Origin: Bacteroidetes bacterium 4572_112
GTDB lineage: Bacteria; Bacteroidota; Bacteroidia; Bacteroidales; UBA1556
DNA: 9,459 nt
Assembly: GCA_002254285.1 (NCBI GenBank)
Contig: NIUZ01000160.1
Location: forward strand, 1 to 9,459
Direction: 5' to 3'
Of the stretch, positions 1 through 7,094 are shown one piece after another. The notes below the pieces were generated by a model. It was not told the DNA's origin. It did not search any database and was given only the letters and a program-made list of their open reading frames with translations. Made by a program: the position numbers and the translations under genes. Position 1 is the first letter of the stretch; the number at the start of each line of letters is the position of its first letter.

Positions 1-827
1 CAAAGGAAGTGTTGAAATATAGAGAAGCTTTATGGGCAGGTTATGCTTCATTGAATGAGGCTCATGAGATAAATGAAGACTTAATAATAAATATCTTTAA
101 TCAGATAAAAGAGACTAATACGGGCTATCGTCCGGCACAGGCACGCATTGTTATTAAGCGAGGCCAAAGTGATTTACGTCCTGGCGAAATTGTATATACA
201 CCACCACGCGATGAGAAAAAAATAGCTGAATTAATGGCTAACCTAATAGAGTTTCTTAATGACGAAAAGAAGTATCCCATCGACCCATTGATAAAAATGT
301 GTATTGCACATTATCAGTTTGAAGCTATACATCCTTTTCAAGATGGAAATGGTAGAACGGGCAGAATTCTTAATCTTTTATACTTAGTGCAGAAAGGCTT
401 ATTGTCGCAGCCAATATTATATATATCGAAATATATAATAATGAATAAAGAGGATTATTACTATAATCTTGGTGCTGTAACACAACGTAATGATTGGCAA
501 CAATGGATTATGTTTATGCTTGATGCCATTGAAAATACTTCTAAAAATACCAATGGAAAAATAAATGATATTATTGACCAAATGGAAGCGACATTACTAT
601 ATGCAAAGGGTAAAATAAAATGGTATAGCAAAGAGCTGAACGAATTATTGTTTAGTCAGCCATATATAAAGCCAAAAACAATTGGAGATTTAATAGGCAA
701 AACATCGCGTACAACTCTTACCAAATATATGAATGAATTGGTAGACGCAAGAATCCTTCGTTCCAAAAAGATCGGCACTGAGGTATACTATATTAACGAT
801 GATTTATTGAGAATAATTGAGGATTAA
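1..827 (+). CDS. Fic family protein (protein AMPylase), 5'-truncated
   Basis: Fic enzymes transfer AMP from ATP to a hydroxyl side chain of a target protein; the target here is unknown. Numbering is from the GTG codon at position 9. The Fic motif HPFQDGNGRTGR lies at residues 108-119 and contains the catalytic His108, Asp112 (metal) and the phosphate-binding Asn/Gly/Arg residues. Upstream, RPGEIVYTPP (57-66) fits the flap that positions the target. The C-terminal 60 or so residues (about 210-272) look like a winged-helix domain. The frame is open to the left edge (codons begin at position 3) and GTG at 9 lies inside well-conserved Fic sequence, so it is not the start. From family lengths of about 360-380 residues, roughly 90-100 residues are probably missing. 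No (S/T)xxxE(G/N) inhibitory motif is visible, so if present it should be in the missing N-terminus (class II). The catalytic motif looks intact. Confidence 0.9.
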   Translation, partial: KEVLKYREALWAGYASLNEAHEINEDLIINIFNQIKETNTGYRPAQARIVIKRGQSDLRPGEIVYTPPRDEKKIAELMANLIEFLNDEKKYPIDPLIKMCIAHYQFEAIHPFQDGNGRTGRILNLLYLVQKGLLSQPILYISKYIIMNKEDYYYNLGAVTQRNDWQQWIMFMLDAIENTSKNTNGKINDIIDQMEATLLYAKGKIKWYSKELNELLFSQPYIKPKTIGDLIGKTSRTTLTKYMNELVDARILRSKKIGTEVYYINDDLLRIIED

Positions 828-964
828 TACCAATTTGGTATCAAAATACGCTATAAATAAATTGGAATATATTTTCCTATTAGAAGGCAAAAATTATTTG
901 CATAAAAGCCTGTACTGAGCATGTCGATGCACTTTCAGTCCACTTTAAATAACAATAGGTATTA
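825..964. repeat. MITE-like intergenic element with short inverted ends
   Basis: The 140 bp between the convergent fic and mqnE genes begin TAATACCAATT (825-835) and end with the inverse of TAATACCTATT (964-954), a match at 10 of 11 positions. If the outer TA on each side is a target duplication, the element would be ATACC-ended and inserted at TA, as with mariner-type MITEs. Inside, ATACCA-ATT-TGGTAT (827-841) forms a small hairpin, and ACTGAGCAT (914-922) can fold on ATGC (927-930) plus TCAGT (935-939) with a 4-nt bulge. The segment around 911-932 resembles, from memory, a decayed copy of the CTGAGC-TGTCGAAG intergenic repeat common in Bacteroidota. No coding capacity is seen. There is only one copy in this window, so repetition in the genome is inferred. 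It may also serve as the shared 3' end of both genes. Confidence 0.45.
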
Positions 965-2065
965 CTAAAATTCTTCAATAATATTATATATAGAATCTCT
1001 TTCAACAGCCTTGCGACCAACTTCTTCAATCATTTGTACCATATCTTTGGTGCTCATACTTGGCGATTGATCCTCGGCTCCTGCTAGGGAATATATTTGC
1101 GTACTATCATTAATAGTACCGTCGAAATCGTCCACGCCAAACGAAAGCAATAATTGCGAAATATCCTTACCAATCATTGGCCAATATGCCTTAATATGAC
1201 CAAAGTTATCTAAGAAAATACGTGCCATTGCGTATAGCTTAATATCTTCAACAACACTTACTTCGCCAAGATATCCTAATTCGTTATTTTCTTTTTTATA
1301 CTTTAAAGGAATAAATACATTGAATCCACCAGTTTGGTCCTGAAGTTCACGTAGGCGATTAAAGTGATCAATGCGATGCTCAATGCTCTCAATATGACCG
1401 TAAAGGATGGTAGCATTAGTAGGGATTCCTAGCTCATGAGCAGTTTTATGTAAGTATAACCACTCCTCACCAGTATCTTTATGAGGGCAAACTTTCTGAC
1501 GTATTTCTTCGTCAAAAATCTCTGCTCCACCACCAGGAATTGAATCCAAGCCATACTCCTTAAGTGCTGCTAAGCCTTCTTTTACACTCATCTTTGAGCG
1601 TTTGGCTATATAGCTAATCTCTACCGCTGTAAACGCTTTGATATGTATATTGGGACGTATCTTCTTTATATCTTGAAAAAGCTCACCATAGTAATGCAAA
1701 TCCCATCTTGGGTGCACACCACCTACAATATGTACTTCGGTAATATCATCCTCCATTTCGCGTACTTTGTCAAGCATTTGCTCACGAGAGAATTCCCATC
1801 CTTCTTCACCCTTTTTCTTATAATAAGAGCAAAATTTGCATGAGTATATACATTGGTTAGTAGGTTCAATATGGAGGTTTTTATTGAAATAAACTTTATC
1901 GCCATTCTTACGTTCGCGAACAAGGTTAGCCAAATATCCTAATATTGATATGTCGGCATTTTTATATAGTGAGACACCCTCTTCAACGCTAATTCTCTCA
2001 CCTTTTATTATTTTATGGACAATACTTTCTATGTCACTGCCTTTTACTATTTCTTCTATTATCAT
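965..2065 (-). CDS. mqnE: Aminodeoxyfutalosine synthase (radical SAM)
   Basis: MqnE joins 3-[(1-carboxyvinyl)oxy]benzoate to the adenosyl moiety of S-adenosylmethionine, giving 6-amino-6-deoxyfutalosine in the futalosine route to menaquinone (EC 2.5.1.120). It is a cytosolic 366-residue protein, full length for the family. The radical SAM cluster ligands are Cys72, Cys76 and Cys79 in TNQCIYSCKFC. Family blocks follow in order: HIVGGVHPRWDLHYY (112-126), HIKAFTAVEI (141-150), SIPGGGAEIFDEEIR (175-189) and SMSTKDMVQMIEEVGRKAVERD (336-357, read as separate short blocks). These favour MqnE over MqnC or the F420 enzyme CofH. The ATG lies 5 nt after the stop of the upstream M43 protease gene, so the two are probably co-transcribed. 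No Shine-Dalgarno sequence is seen. The TAG stop directly abuts the 825-964 repeat. None of the other mqn genes is in the window. Confidence 0.93.
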   Translation of the reverse strand: MIIEEIVKGSDIESIVHKIIKGERISVEEGVSLYKNADISILGYLANLVRERKNGDKVYFNKNLHIEPTNQCIYSCKFCSYYKKKGEEGWEFSREQMLDKVREMEDDITEVHIVGGVHPRWDLHYYGELFQDIKKIRPNIHIKAFTAVEISYIAKRSKMSVKEGLAALKEYGLDSIPGGGAEIFDEEIRQKVCPHKDTGEEWLYLHKTAHELGIPTNATILYGHIESIEHRIDHFNRLRELQDQTGGFNVFIPLKYKKENNELGYLGEVSVVEDIKLYAMARIFLDNFGHIKAYWPMIGKDISQLLLSFGVDDFDGTINDSTQIYSLAGAEDQSPSMSTKDMVQMIEEVGRKAVERDSIYNIIEEF

Positions 2066-2070
2066 TTGAT

Positions 2071-3306
2071 TTATTGCTGTATTATGAATTTCTGAATTCC
2101 TGTTTTAGTATCACTTTTCAATTGTAAAAAGTATATACCATTCGGCAATTCTGAAGTGTTAATTATTATGGTTTTATTATTTGAAAATTCTTTTATAATA
2201 ACCTTAGCAGTAATATCCAAAACCTGAATTTCAGTATTATTTGCTTCTGATAGATTGATTTTAATGTAATTATTTGCTGGGTTAGGCGATATGTTAAATT
2301 GTATATTTTTTTGCTTTGAAATATAATTAGCTTGGCATACTCCTGATGTTTTAAGAGTTGCTCTTGAGGTATTTATTGCAGCCAACATTCTTTCTTTTTG
2401 CCCTATTGTAAATAAGTTCATACAGGCATCATTTGTATAGTCCATATAGTTCTGGAACATATCGCCATCATTGCTACACGATGCATGTGGATGTGCTGGA
2501 CAACCAAAGTTTTTTGATGCTTGATTAGGTGTATCTTCTACTTGATCAGTACCAGTACAAGCGCCAAAATCATCTCCCCAAATATGGTAAAGGTTAAGAT
2601 AATGACCTATCTCGTGAGTAAGTGTTCTACCTTTATTAAAAGGATATGAAGCAGCACCAATGTTGCCAATATAATTATATCCAACAACAACTCCATCAGT
2701 AGCCAAAGCTCCTCCAGGAAATTGTGCATAGCCTAATATTCCAGATACACCACCATCAATAATCTCTGGCACTATCCAAATATTTAGATATTTTTCAGTA
2801 TTCCAAGCATCAATACCTCCTTTGGAGTCAAATTTGGCTTCGTTTGCCGACATATCAAAAGTGGTTTTTGTGGTCGATGTTCTTGTAATTCCATCTGTCC
2901 AATTACCAGTTGGTGTTTGATGAGCAACACAAAATTGTATACGTGTATCTGCTCCTAAGATTTTAAATTCGGAAGGAGTATCAGTTGTATCAAGATTCTG
3001 TCGAGAATAGTCAGCATTAAGAATATCTATTTGTGAATATATTTGTGCGTCAGAAATGTTGGTCACAGTACTCTTATATAACACATGAAAAATAACGGGG
3101 ATATAGATTATTTCATCATCGCCCTTTGAATTATCTATCCAATGCTTTATTTTAAGTTCTTGATTTTTAAACGTTTTTGCTAATGATGGGTCTTTCTGAA
3201 TTTGGTGCGCTGTATAGTTTGTTGTTCCACAATTTCTTTGAGAATAACCTGTTAAAGATAAGCCCAAAATTAGAGCACCAATAAGAATACTGTAAAGCTT
3301 TGCCAT
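2071..3306 (-). CDS. Secreted M43 metalloprotease with T9SS sorting domain
   Basis: This is a zinc endopeptidase of the pappalysin/cytophagalysin family (M43), probably exported and then displayed or released by type IX secretion. I chose ATG at 3306 (411 residues) because the in-frame TTG at 3327 only adds a poor seven-residue leader. In this numbering, residues 1 to about 23 (MAKLYSILIGALILGLSLTG and onward) are a signal peptide. The zinc motif HEIGHYLNLYH is at 231-241 (His231, Glu232, His235, His241). Its usual Gly is Asn238, a variant I recall in Bacteroidota members. The Met-turn is NYMDY with Met288. Several Cys between about 250 and 325 may form disulfides. The last ~75 residues (ISPNPANNYIKI, later LPNGIYFLQL and KFIIQQ) match a type A sorting domain. 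A TAnnTTTG promoter lies just upstream, and mqnE follows 5 nt downstream. The substrate cannot be told. Confidence 0.92.
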   Translation of the reverse strand: MAKLYSILIGALILGLSLTGYSQRNCGTTNYTAHQIQKDPSLAKTFKNQELKIKHWIDNSKGDDEIIYIPVIFHVLYKSTVTNISDAQIYSQIDILNADYSRQNLDTTDTPSEFKILGADTRIQFCVAHQTPTGNWTDGITRTSTTKTTFDMSANEAKFDSKGGIDAWNTEKYLNIWIVPEIIDGGVSGILGYAQFPGGALATDGVVVGYNYIGNIGAASYPFNKGRTLTHEIGHYLNLYHIWGDDFGACTGTDQVEDTPNQASKNFGCPAHPHASCSNDGDMFQNYMDYTNDACMNLFTIGQKERMLAAINTSRATLKTSGVCQANYISKQKNIQFNISPNPANNYIKINLSEANNTEIQVLDITAKVIIKEFSNNKTIIINTSELPNGIYFLQLKSDTKTGIQKFIIQQ

Positions 3307-3337
3307 AATATATTTGTTTAATTTCAATCAATAAACA

Positions 3338-3345
3338 CAAAAGTA
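3338..3345 (-). promoter_or_regulatory. Probable promoter -7 element for the M43-mqnE unit
   Basis: Read on the minus strand this is TACTTTTG, an exact match to the Bacteroidota -7 consensus TAnnTTTG. It lies 31 nt before the chosen M43 start and downstream of the plsC stop. No clear TTTG -33 box is seen at the right distance, so the call rests on one element and its position. Confidence 0.5.
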
Positions 3346-3372
3346 GTTAAAAATACTGCTTTTGTATTTGGT

Positions 3373-4089
3373 CTATTTAATACTGTTATTATCAATTAAC
3401 TCCTGAATCCTATTTCTAGTTAGTTCTCTTAATTCATTTTCATTAAGGGAGTTAACTGTTTTTGCATCAATCTGTTTCCCAAAAACTACTTTCATTTTTC
3501 CTGGTGTAATATGGTATGATTGAGTGTTGTTTATATCATGAAGGCCAACAAAAGCCATTGGCGTAATTGCAACGCCAGATTTCTTAGCCATATTAAAAGG
3601 TAGTTTCTTGAAATCACCCATTTCTCGAGTGGAGGTTCTTGTACCCTCTGGTAATATCAAAATATTTTTCCCACCTTTTATTTGTTCTACTACATCCATC
3701 ATAGTACGAAACGAAGCTCTAATGCTTGACCTATCTATTGGAATATTTCCATACTGTTTCAGTACCCAGCCATATAATGGTATTTTGAAATGACTTGCGG
3801 CTTGTATTCCCCAAAATTTTACAGGAATATAACCTAATACCAATGGTATGTCGAACATACTAACGTGATTGGGCATAAAAACTTGAGTGCCTTCATAATC
3901 TATATTTTCTGCTCCTACAACCTCAATGTCTATCCTAAGTGCTTTAAAAAAGAAACTAATAAAGCTTCTTACCCACTTTATATATTTATCATGTGGCCAT
4001 ATTGCTGCCACAACCATAAACCATAGGAAGTAAATTAACATAATGATAAAGGCAACAAACCATTCCCAAATTGATACTATTGTTTTCAT
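3373..4089 (-). CDS. plsC: 1-acyl-sn-glycerol-3-phosphate acyltransferase, PlsC family
   Basis: The enzyme is expected to acylate lysophosphatidic acid to phosphatidic acid at the inner face of the cytoplasmic membrane, the second acylation of phospholipid synthesis. I chose ATG at 4089 (238 residues). The in-frame TTG at 4146 would start inside the terminator hairpin of the preceding gene. Residues 8-31 form one hydrophobic membrane anchor. The acyltransferase motif I, NHVSMFD, carries His75 and Asp80. A second block, GNIPIDR (114-120), and the motif III-like LPEGTR (146-151) follow, then VAITPMAFVG (173-182) for the motif IV region. Length and motif spacing are normal for the family. A role on other acyl acceptors, such as ornithine lipids, cannot be excluded. 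The gene sits between a terminator and the promoter of the M43 gene, so it may be monocistronic. I could not find a clear promoter in the roughly 16 nt between the T-run and the ATG. Confidence 0.88.
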   Translation of the reverse strand: MKTIVSIWEWFVAFIIMLIYFLWFMVVAAIWPHDKYIKWVRSFISFFFKALRIDIEVVGAENIDYEGTQVFMPNHVSMFDIPLVLGYIPVKFWGIQAASHFKIPLYGWVLKQYGNIPIDRSSIRASFRTMMDVVEQIKGGKNILILPEGTRTSTREMGDFKKLPFNMAKKSGVAITPMAFVGLHDINNTQSYHITPGKMKVVFGKQIDAKTVNSLNENELRELTRNRIQELIDNNSIK

Positions 4090-4105
4090 TAGTATATTAT
4101 TTATG

Positions 4106-4151
4106 ATATAAAAACTAAGACCGTTGCAAAATGAAATATGTTGCAACGGCC
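4106..4151 (-). terminator. Rho-independent terminator after the pepP remnant
   Basis: On the minus strand, GGCCGTTGCAA (4151-4141) pairs with TTGCAACGGTC (4129-4119) around an 11-nt loop. Nine base pairs are perfect, then a G-U wobble and a closing G-C. The T-rich run TTAGTTTTTATA follows at once. The wobble becomes an A-C mismatch on the plus strand, and the T-run is on the minus side only. Both fit termination of leftward transcription 35 nt past the pepP stop. Confidence 0.8.
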
Positions 4152-4185
4152 TAGTGAAATTTTTATTTTAAAGGCTAATAAATAA

Positions 4186-5450
4186 TTATTTGCCCACTGT
4201 ATTAGCTATTTCTTCAACAGTAATAGGGATTCTCTTATCGCCCATAATTCTGCATCCACCATCTTCGGTTATCAATAAATCATCTTCAAGTCTTATGCCA
4301 CCAAAGTCGCGGTATGAATCCAATTTGTCGAAATTGATAAACTCTTTATTTGTGCCTTCAGCTTTCCATTTGTCAATAAGAGCAGGAATAAAATAACAAC
4401 CAGGCTCATTAGTAAATACATTACCAACCTCTAATTGACGAGCAAGACGTAATCCTGATAAGCCAAATTGAGTGCTACGTTGCATATTCTTGCCATAGCC
4501 AACATAAGTTTCGCCATAGTCTTCCATATCGTGTACATCTAATCCCATCATATGGCCAAGACCATGAGGTTGAAATAATGCATGAGCTCCAGCTGCAACA
4601 GCTTCGTCAACATCGCCTTTCATTATGCCTAGGCCTTTCAATCCTTGAGCCAATGTTTTAGCTGCCACAAAGTGCATATCTCTATAATATACACCAGCTT
4701 TAGTTTGTGCATTTACATTATTGTTTGCTGCAAGTACAATCTCATATATTTCTTGTTGTTTAGTAGTAAATTTACCATCAACAGGGCTAACACGAGTATT
4801 ATCAGTAGCATATCGCATTGAAGATTCAAAACCACAATCTACCAATAGCAAATCGTTAGTCTTAAGAACATTATTGTGATTGTGATTATGAAGAGTTTCA
4901 CCTCTTTTCGATAATATTATTCATCAAGATGAGCAATTTCGTATTTGTCTTTTATATTTCGTAATGCAACTATTGCATAGATAAGTTCTTCTGAAGCAGC
5001 TGCTTTTGTGGCCTTAGCTTTAATACCTGTTAGGTCCTCTAGCAACATCATATTATCAGCTCGGTAAGGAGGAGTGAAATGTATTTTACGTCCTTTAGCA
5101 ACAGCATCTTGAATAAATGCCAATAGCGAATCGAAAGGCTTAGTGGTATTTACGCCAACTTCAGCAGCTTGATCTTTTACTGCTGGCTGAGGTCCCATCC
5201 AAATAATATCGCCCATACTTACGTCGTTTCCGAAAATAATATCCTCGCCCGAATCAATATCCATAACTCCAGCAAAACCAGGATGGTCAATTCCGAAAAA
5301 GTATAAAAATGTTGAATCTTGTCGGTAATGGTAGGTATTATCAGGGTAATTCATAGGGGCTTCATTATTCCCTAATATAAGTACTATGCCGTCTTTCATT
5401 GATGTATGAAGACGTGCTCTGCGGTCTGTATAAACTTGTTTATTAAACAT
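4186..5450 (-). pseudogene. pepP: Xaa-Pro aminopeptidase (M24B) with internal frame-breaking deletion
   Basis: An intact enzyme would remove an N-terminal residue preceding proline in the cytosol, using two metal ions. Here the gene lies in two frames. The first part (ATG at 5450 to TAA at 4917) has 177 codons and covers the aminopeptidase P N-terminal domain, ending KDKYEIAHLDE. The second frame opens at 4920 with IILSKRGETLHNHNH and runs 244 codons to 4186. Numbered from the TTG at 4851, it carries all five metal ligands: Asp5 (LLLVDCG), Asp17 (ATDNTR), His100 (HGLGHMMGLDVHD), Glu149 (TNEPG) and Glu189 (IRLEDD). Compared with remembered homologues, about 40-45 residues are missing between IAHLDE and IILSKRGE. 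The loss is of 3n+1 nt, so it is a true deletion or an assembly collapse, not a one-base error. The ligands survive, but the joined protein cannot be made without a frameshift. A promoter-like element and a terminator flank the gene. Confidence 0.85.
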
Positions 5451-5482
5451 ATCTTTGTGTGTAATTTAGTTTGTCAAAAAGG

Positions 5483-5490
5483 CAAAGGTA
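5483..5490 (-). promoter_or_regulatory. Probable promoter -7 element for pepP
   Basis: On the minus strand the sequence is TACCTTTG, an exact TAnnTTTG match, 32 nt before the pepP ATG. About 16 nt further upstream is TTTC, a possible weak -33 box. The signal in front of the broken gene looks intact. Confidence 0.5.
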
Positions 5491-5839
5491 GGAATAATTG
5501 TGATTTGAAAGGCGTGATTAGTTTGTTAATATTTATTATAATATTTCTACTCATTAATGAAGGTGAAAATTGGCTTATATTGGTCTTGGTTTGCTAAAAT
5601 AATTTATGCTAATGTTAAAGGTTGAAATAGCAGAAATAAATTATATAAATAATCTAACTTATTATGAGTATTATTTTGAAACAGTTATTTTAAATAGGCC
5701 TTTATAAGTACCATGATTATTAAGGTATAAGGCGGTATTTAAGTATTGAAGTATGCATTTTAATTGATAAAGAAAATAATAAAAGTAAGATTATCAAAAT
5801 ATAGGATGATTTTTTATTAAAATGTGTAAGAATATTCAT
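5491..5839. other. AT-rich divergent intergenic region without genes
   Basis: This stretch lies between the promoters of pepP (leftward) and the atp operon (rightward). Open frames here are short, lack family resemblance and consist of AT-rich hydrophobic translation. One imperfect stem can be drawn: GCCTTTATA (5698-5706) with TATAAGGC (5726-5733), with one bulged T and a 19-nt loop. It has no T-run or clear role. I see no tRNA, riboswitch or small conserved gene. Confidence 0.5.
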
Positions 5840-5847
5840 TACTTTTG
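5840..5847 (+). promoter_or_regulatory. Probable promoter -7 element of the atp operon
   Basis: TACTTTTG matches TAnnTTTG exactly and is followed by CGCCC, a context often seen at Bacteroidota transcription starts. It lies 37 nt before the atpB ATG, leaving a short leader. No good TTTG -33 box is visible 17-23 nt upstream, only a T-run at about 5811-5816. Confidence 0.55.
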
Positions 5848-5884
5848 CGCCCATTAAAATTAGAAACGATTAGAAGCAAATAAT

Positions 5885-7030
5885 ATGATTCTTAAGAAGT
5901 TTTGGGGAGGTTTTTCTTCCTTTTTAACAACGGCAATTATTGCTGTATTCCTTTTGGGAACATCGGTAGCTATGGCTAACGACGATTCTCATACTACTGA
6001 CAGTCACACTGAACATGCTGAGAAAAAAGGCTTTGATGCTGGTGCAATGATTTTTAATCACGTACTTGATGCTCATAGCTGGCACGTTATGGATATTGGG
6101 GAACACGCTATCTCAGTACCTTTACCAATAATCATTTATGACCAAAATGGTAGTGGTTTTCACTTTTTTATGTCATCACGATTTGAGCACGGACACGCTG
6201 CTTATGATGGTTATAAATTACTTGACAATAAGATTGTAAGAGAGTCTTATACAGAGCATGAAGTTGCTACTGCCGAAGGCGAACATGCCGAAGTAGCTGT
6301 GGAAGAGCCAGGTATACTTGACTTTTCAATAACTAAGAATGTAGTGGCTTTATTTGTAAGTTCATTCATTATTTTCTTCTTATTTGTAAGTGTAGCAAAA
6401 ACATATAAGCGACGTAAAGGACAGGCGCCATCAGGAGTTCAAAATTTCCTTGAGCCAATTATTCTTTTCATTCGCGACGATATAGCAAAAGATTCTATTG
6501 GGCATAAGTATGAAAAATACATGCCTTACCTACTTACCATTTTCTTTTTTATTCTAATTAATAACTTAATGGGCTTAGTGCCTATTTTACCTGGTGGGGC
6601 AAACCTTACTGGTAATATATCGGTAACTTTAGTTTTAGCAATGTTTACATTTGTTATAACAACCTTTAGTGCTAATAAGAATTACTGGGTACATATTATT
6701 AATATGCCTGGTGTACCTTGGTGGTTGAAATTTCCGCTTCCATTGATGCCATTGGTAGAGATTATGGGAGTATTCACAAAGCCATTCGTATTAATGGTGC
6801 GTTTGTTCGCAAACATTACTGCGGGTCATATTGTGATTTTAGGTTTTATGAGTATGATATTTATCTTCGGAGAAATTAGTCCTGTTGCTGGTTACGGTGT
6901 TTCTGTAGTATCGGTGGCTTTCTCACTTTTCCTAAGTATATTAGAGATATTAGTGGCATTCATCCAAGCATATGTATTTACATTACTATCGGCTTTATAC
7001 TTCGGTATGGCTATGGAAGAAGAACACTAA
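5885..7030 (+). CDS. atpB: F0F1 ATP synthase subunit a
   Basis: Subunit a forms the two proton half-channels beside the c-ring in the cytoplasmic membrane. The protein has 381 residues, about 110 more than in E. coli, because of a Bacteroidota-type N-terminus. This has a signal-like hydrophobic segment (12-31), a His/Glu-rich stretch (33-48), the block DAHSWHVMDIGEHAISVPLP (62-81) and more His/Glu to about 141. Membrane helices begin near residue 150. The essential arginine is Arg306 in MVRLFANITAGH (E. coli Arg210). E. coli Glu219 corresponds to His315, and E. coli His245 to Glu354 in SILEILVAFIQA, the reciprocal His/Glu swap known from mitochondrial and many bacterial a subunits. Gln361 matches E. 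coli Gln252. The ATG at 5885 is followed directly by the signal segment. It is the first gene of the operon, with atpE 64 nt downstream. No atpI/atpZ gene precedes it in this window. Confidence 0.97.
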   Translation: MILKKFWGGFSSFLTTAIIAVFLLGTSVAMANDDSHTTDSHTEHAEKKGFDAGAMIFNHVLDAHSWHVMDIGEHAISVPLPIIIYDQNGSGFHFFMSSRFEHGHAAYDGYKLLDNKIVRESYTEHEVATAEGEHAEVAVEEPGILDFSITKNVVALFVSSFIIFFLFVSVAKTYKRRKGQAPSGVQNFLEPIILFIRDDIAKDSIGHKYEKYMPYLLTIFFFILINNLMGLVPILPGGANLTGNISVTLVLAMFTFVITTFSANKNYWVHIINMPGVPWWLKFPLPLMPLVEIMGVFTKPFVLMVRLFANITAGHIVILGFMSMIFIFGEISPVAGYGVSVVSVAFSLFLSILEILVAFIQAYVFTLLSALYFGMAMEEEH

Positions 7031-7063
7031 GATTATAAACTGAATATTTTTTTATTTACAAAC

Positions 7064-7079
7064 CTCGAGTAAAATCGAG
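7064..7079 (+). promoter_or_regulatory. Small hairpin upstream of atpE
   Basis: CTCGA (7064-7068) and TCGAG (7075-7079) can form a 5-bp stem with a GTAAAA loop, ending 15 nt before the atpE ATG. The linker after it is A/T-only apart from two C. It could keep the start site exposed or mark an RNA processing site. The stem is short, so this is tentative. Confidence 0.3.
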
Positions 7080-7094
7080 ATAAACATTAACATT

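Noticed and set aside
9..11. GTG at 9 as the start of the Fic gene
   Set aside because: The frame is open to the window edge, and the sequence here already aligns with the interior of Fic proteins, so the gene is truncated.
827..841. Hairpin ATACCA-ATT-TGGTAT as a terminator for fic
   Set aside because: It is only six A/T-rich pairs with no T-run on either strand. It is better explained as part of the inverted-repeat element.
3307..3327. TTG at 3327 as start of the M43 protease
   Set aside because: It adds only seven residues in front of a normal signal peptide. The in-frame ATG at 3306 has a typical AT-rich start context and a promoter at a suitable distance.
4090..4146. TTG at 4146 as start of plsC
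   Set aside because: It lies inside the terminator hairpin of the preceding gene and adds 19 residues without family resemblance. The ATG at 4089 gives a normal PlsC N-terminus.
4910..4930. Programmed -1 frameshift joining the two pepP frames
   Set aside because: A -1 shift at GAA would fuse the frames, but there is no slippery heptamer or stimulatory structure, and the product would still lack the 40-45 missing residues.
5406..5597. 63-codon frame reading rightward from inside pepP
   Set aside because: It overlaps the pepP start on the other strand, and its hydrophobic tail is the translation of AT-rich DNA. There is no promoter or family match.
5698..5733. Imperfect stem-loop upstream of atpB as a riboswitch or sRNA
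   Set aside because: It is one short bulged stem with a large loop, lies upstream of the likely promoter, and has no known motif.
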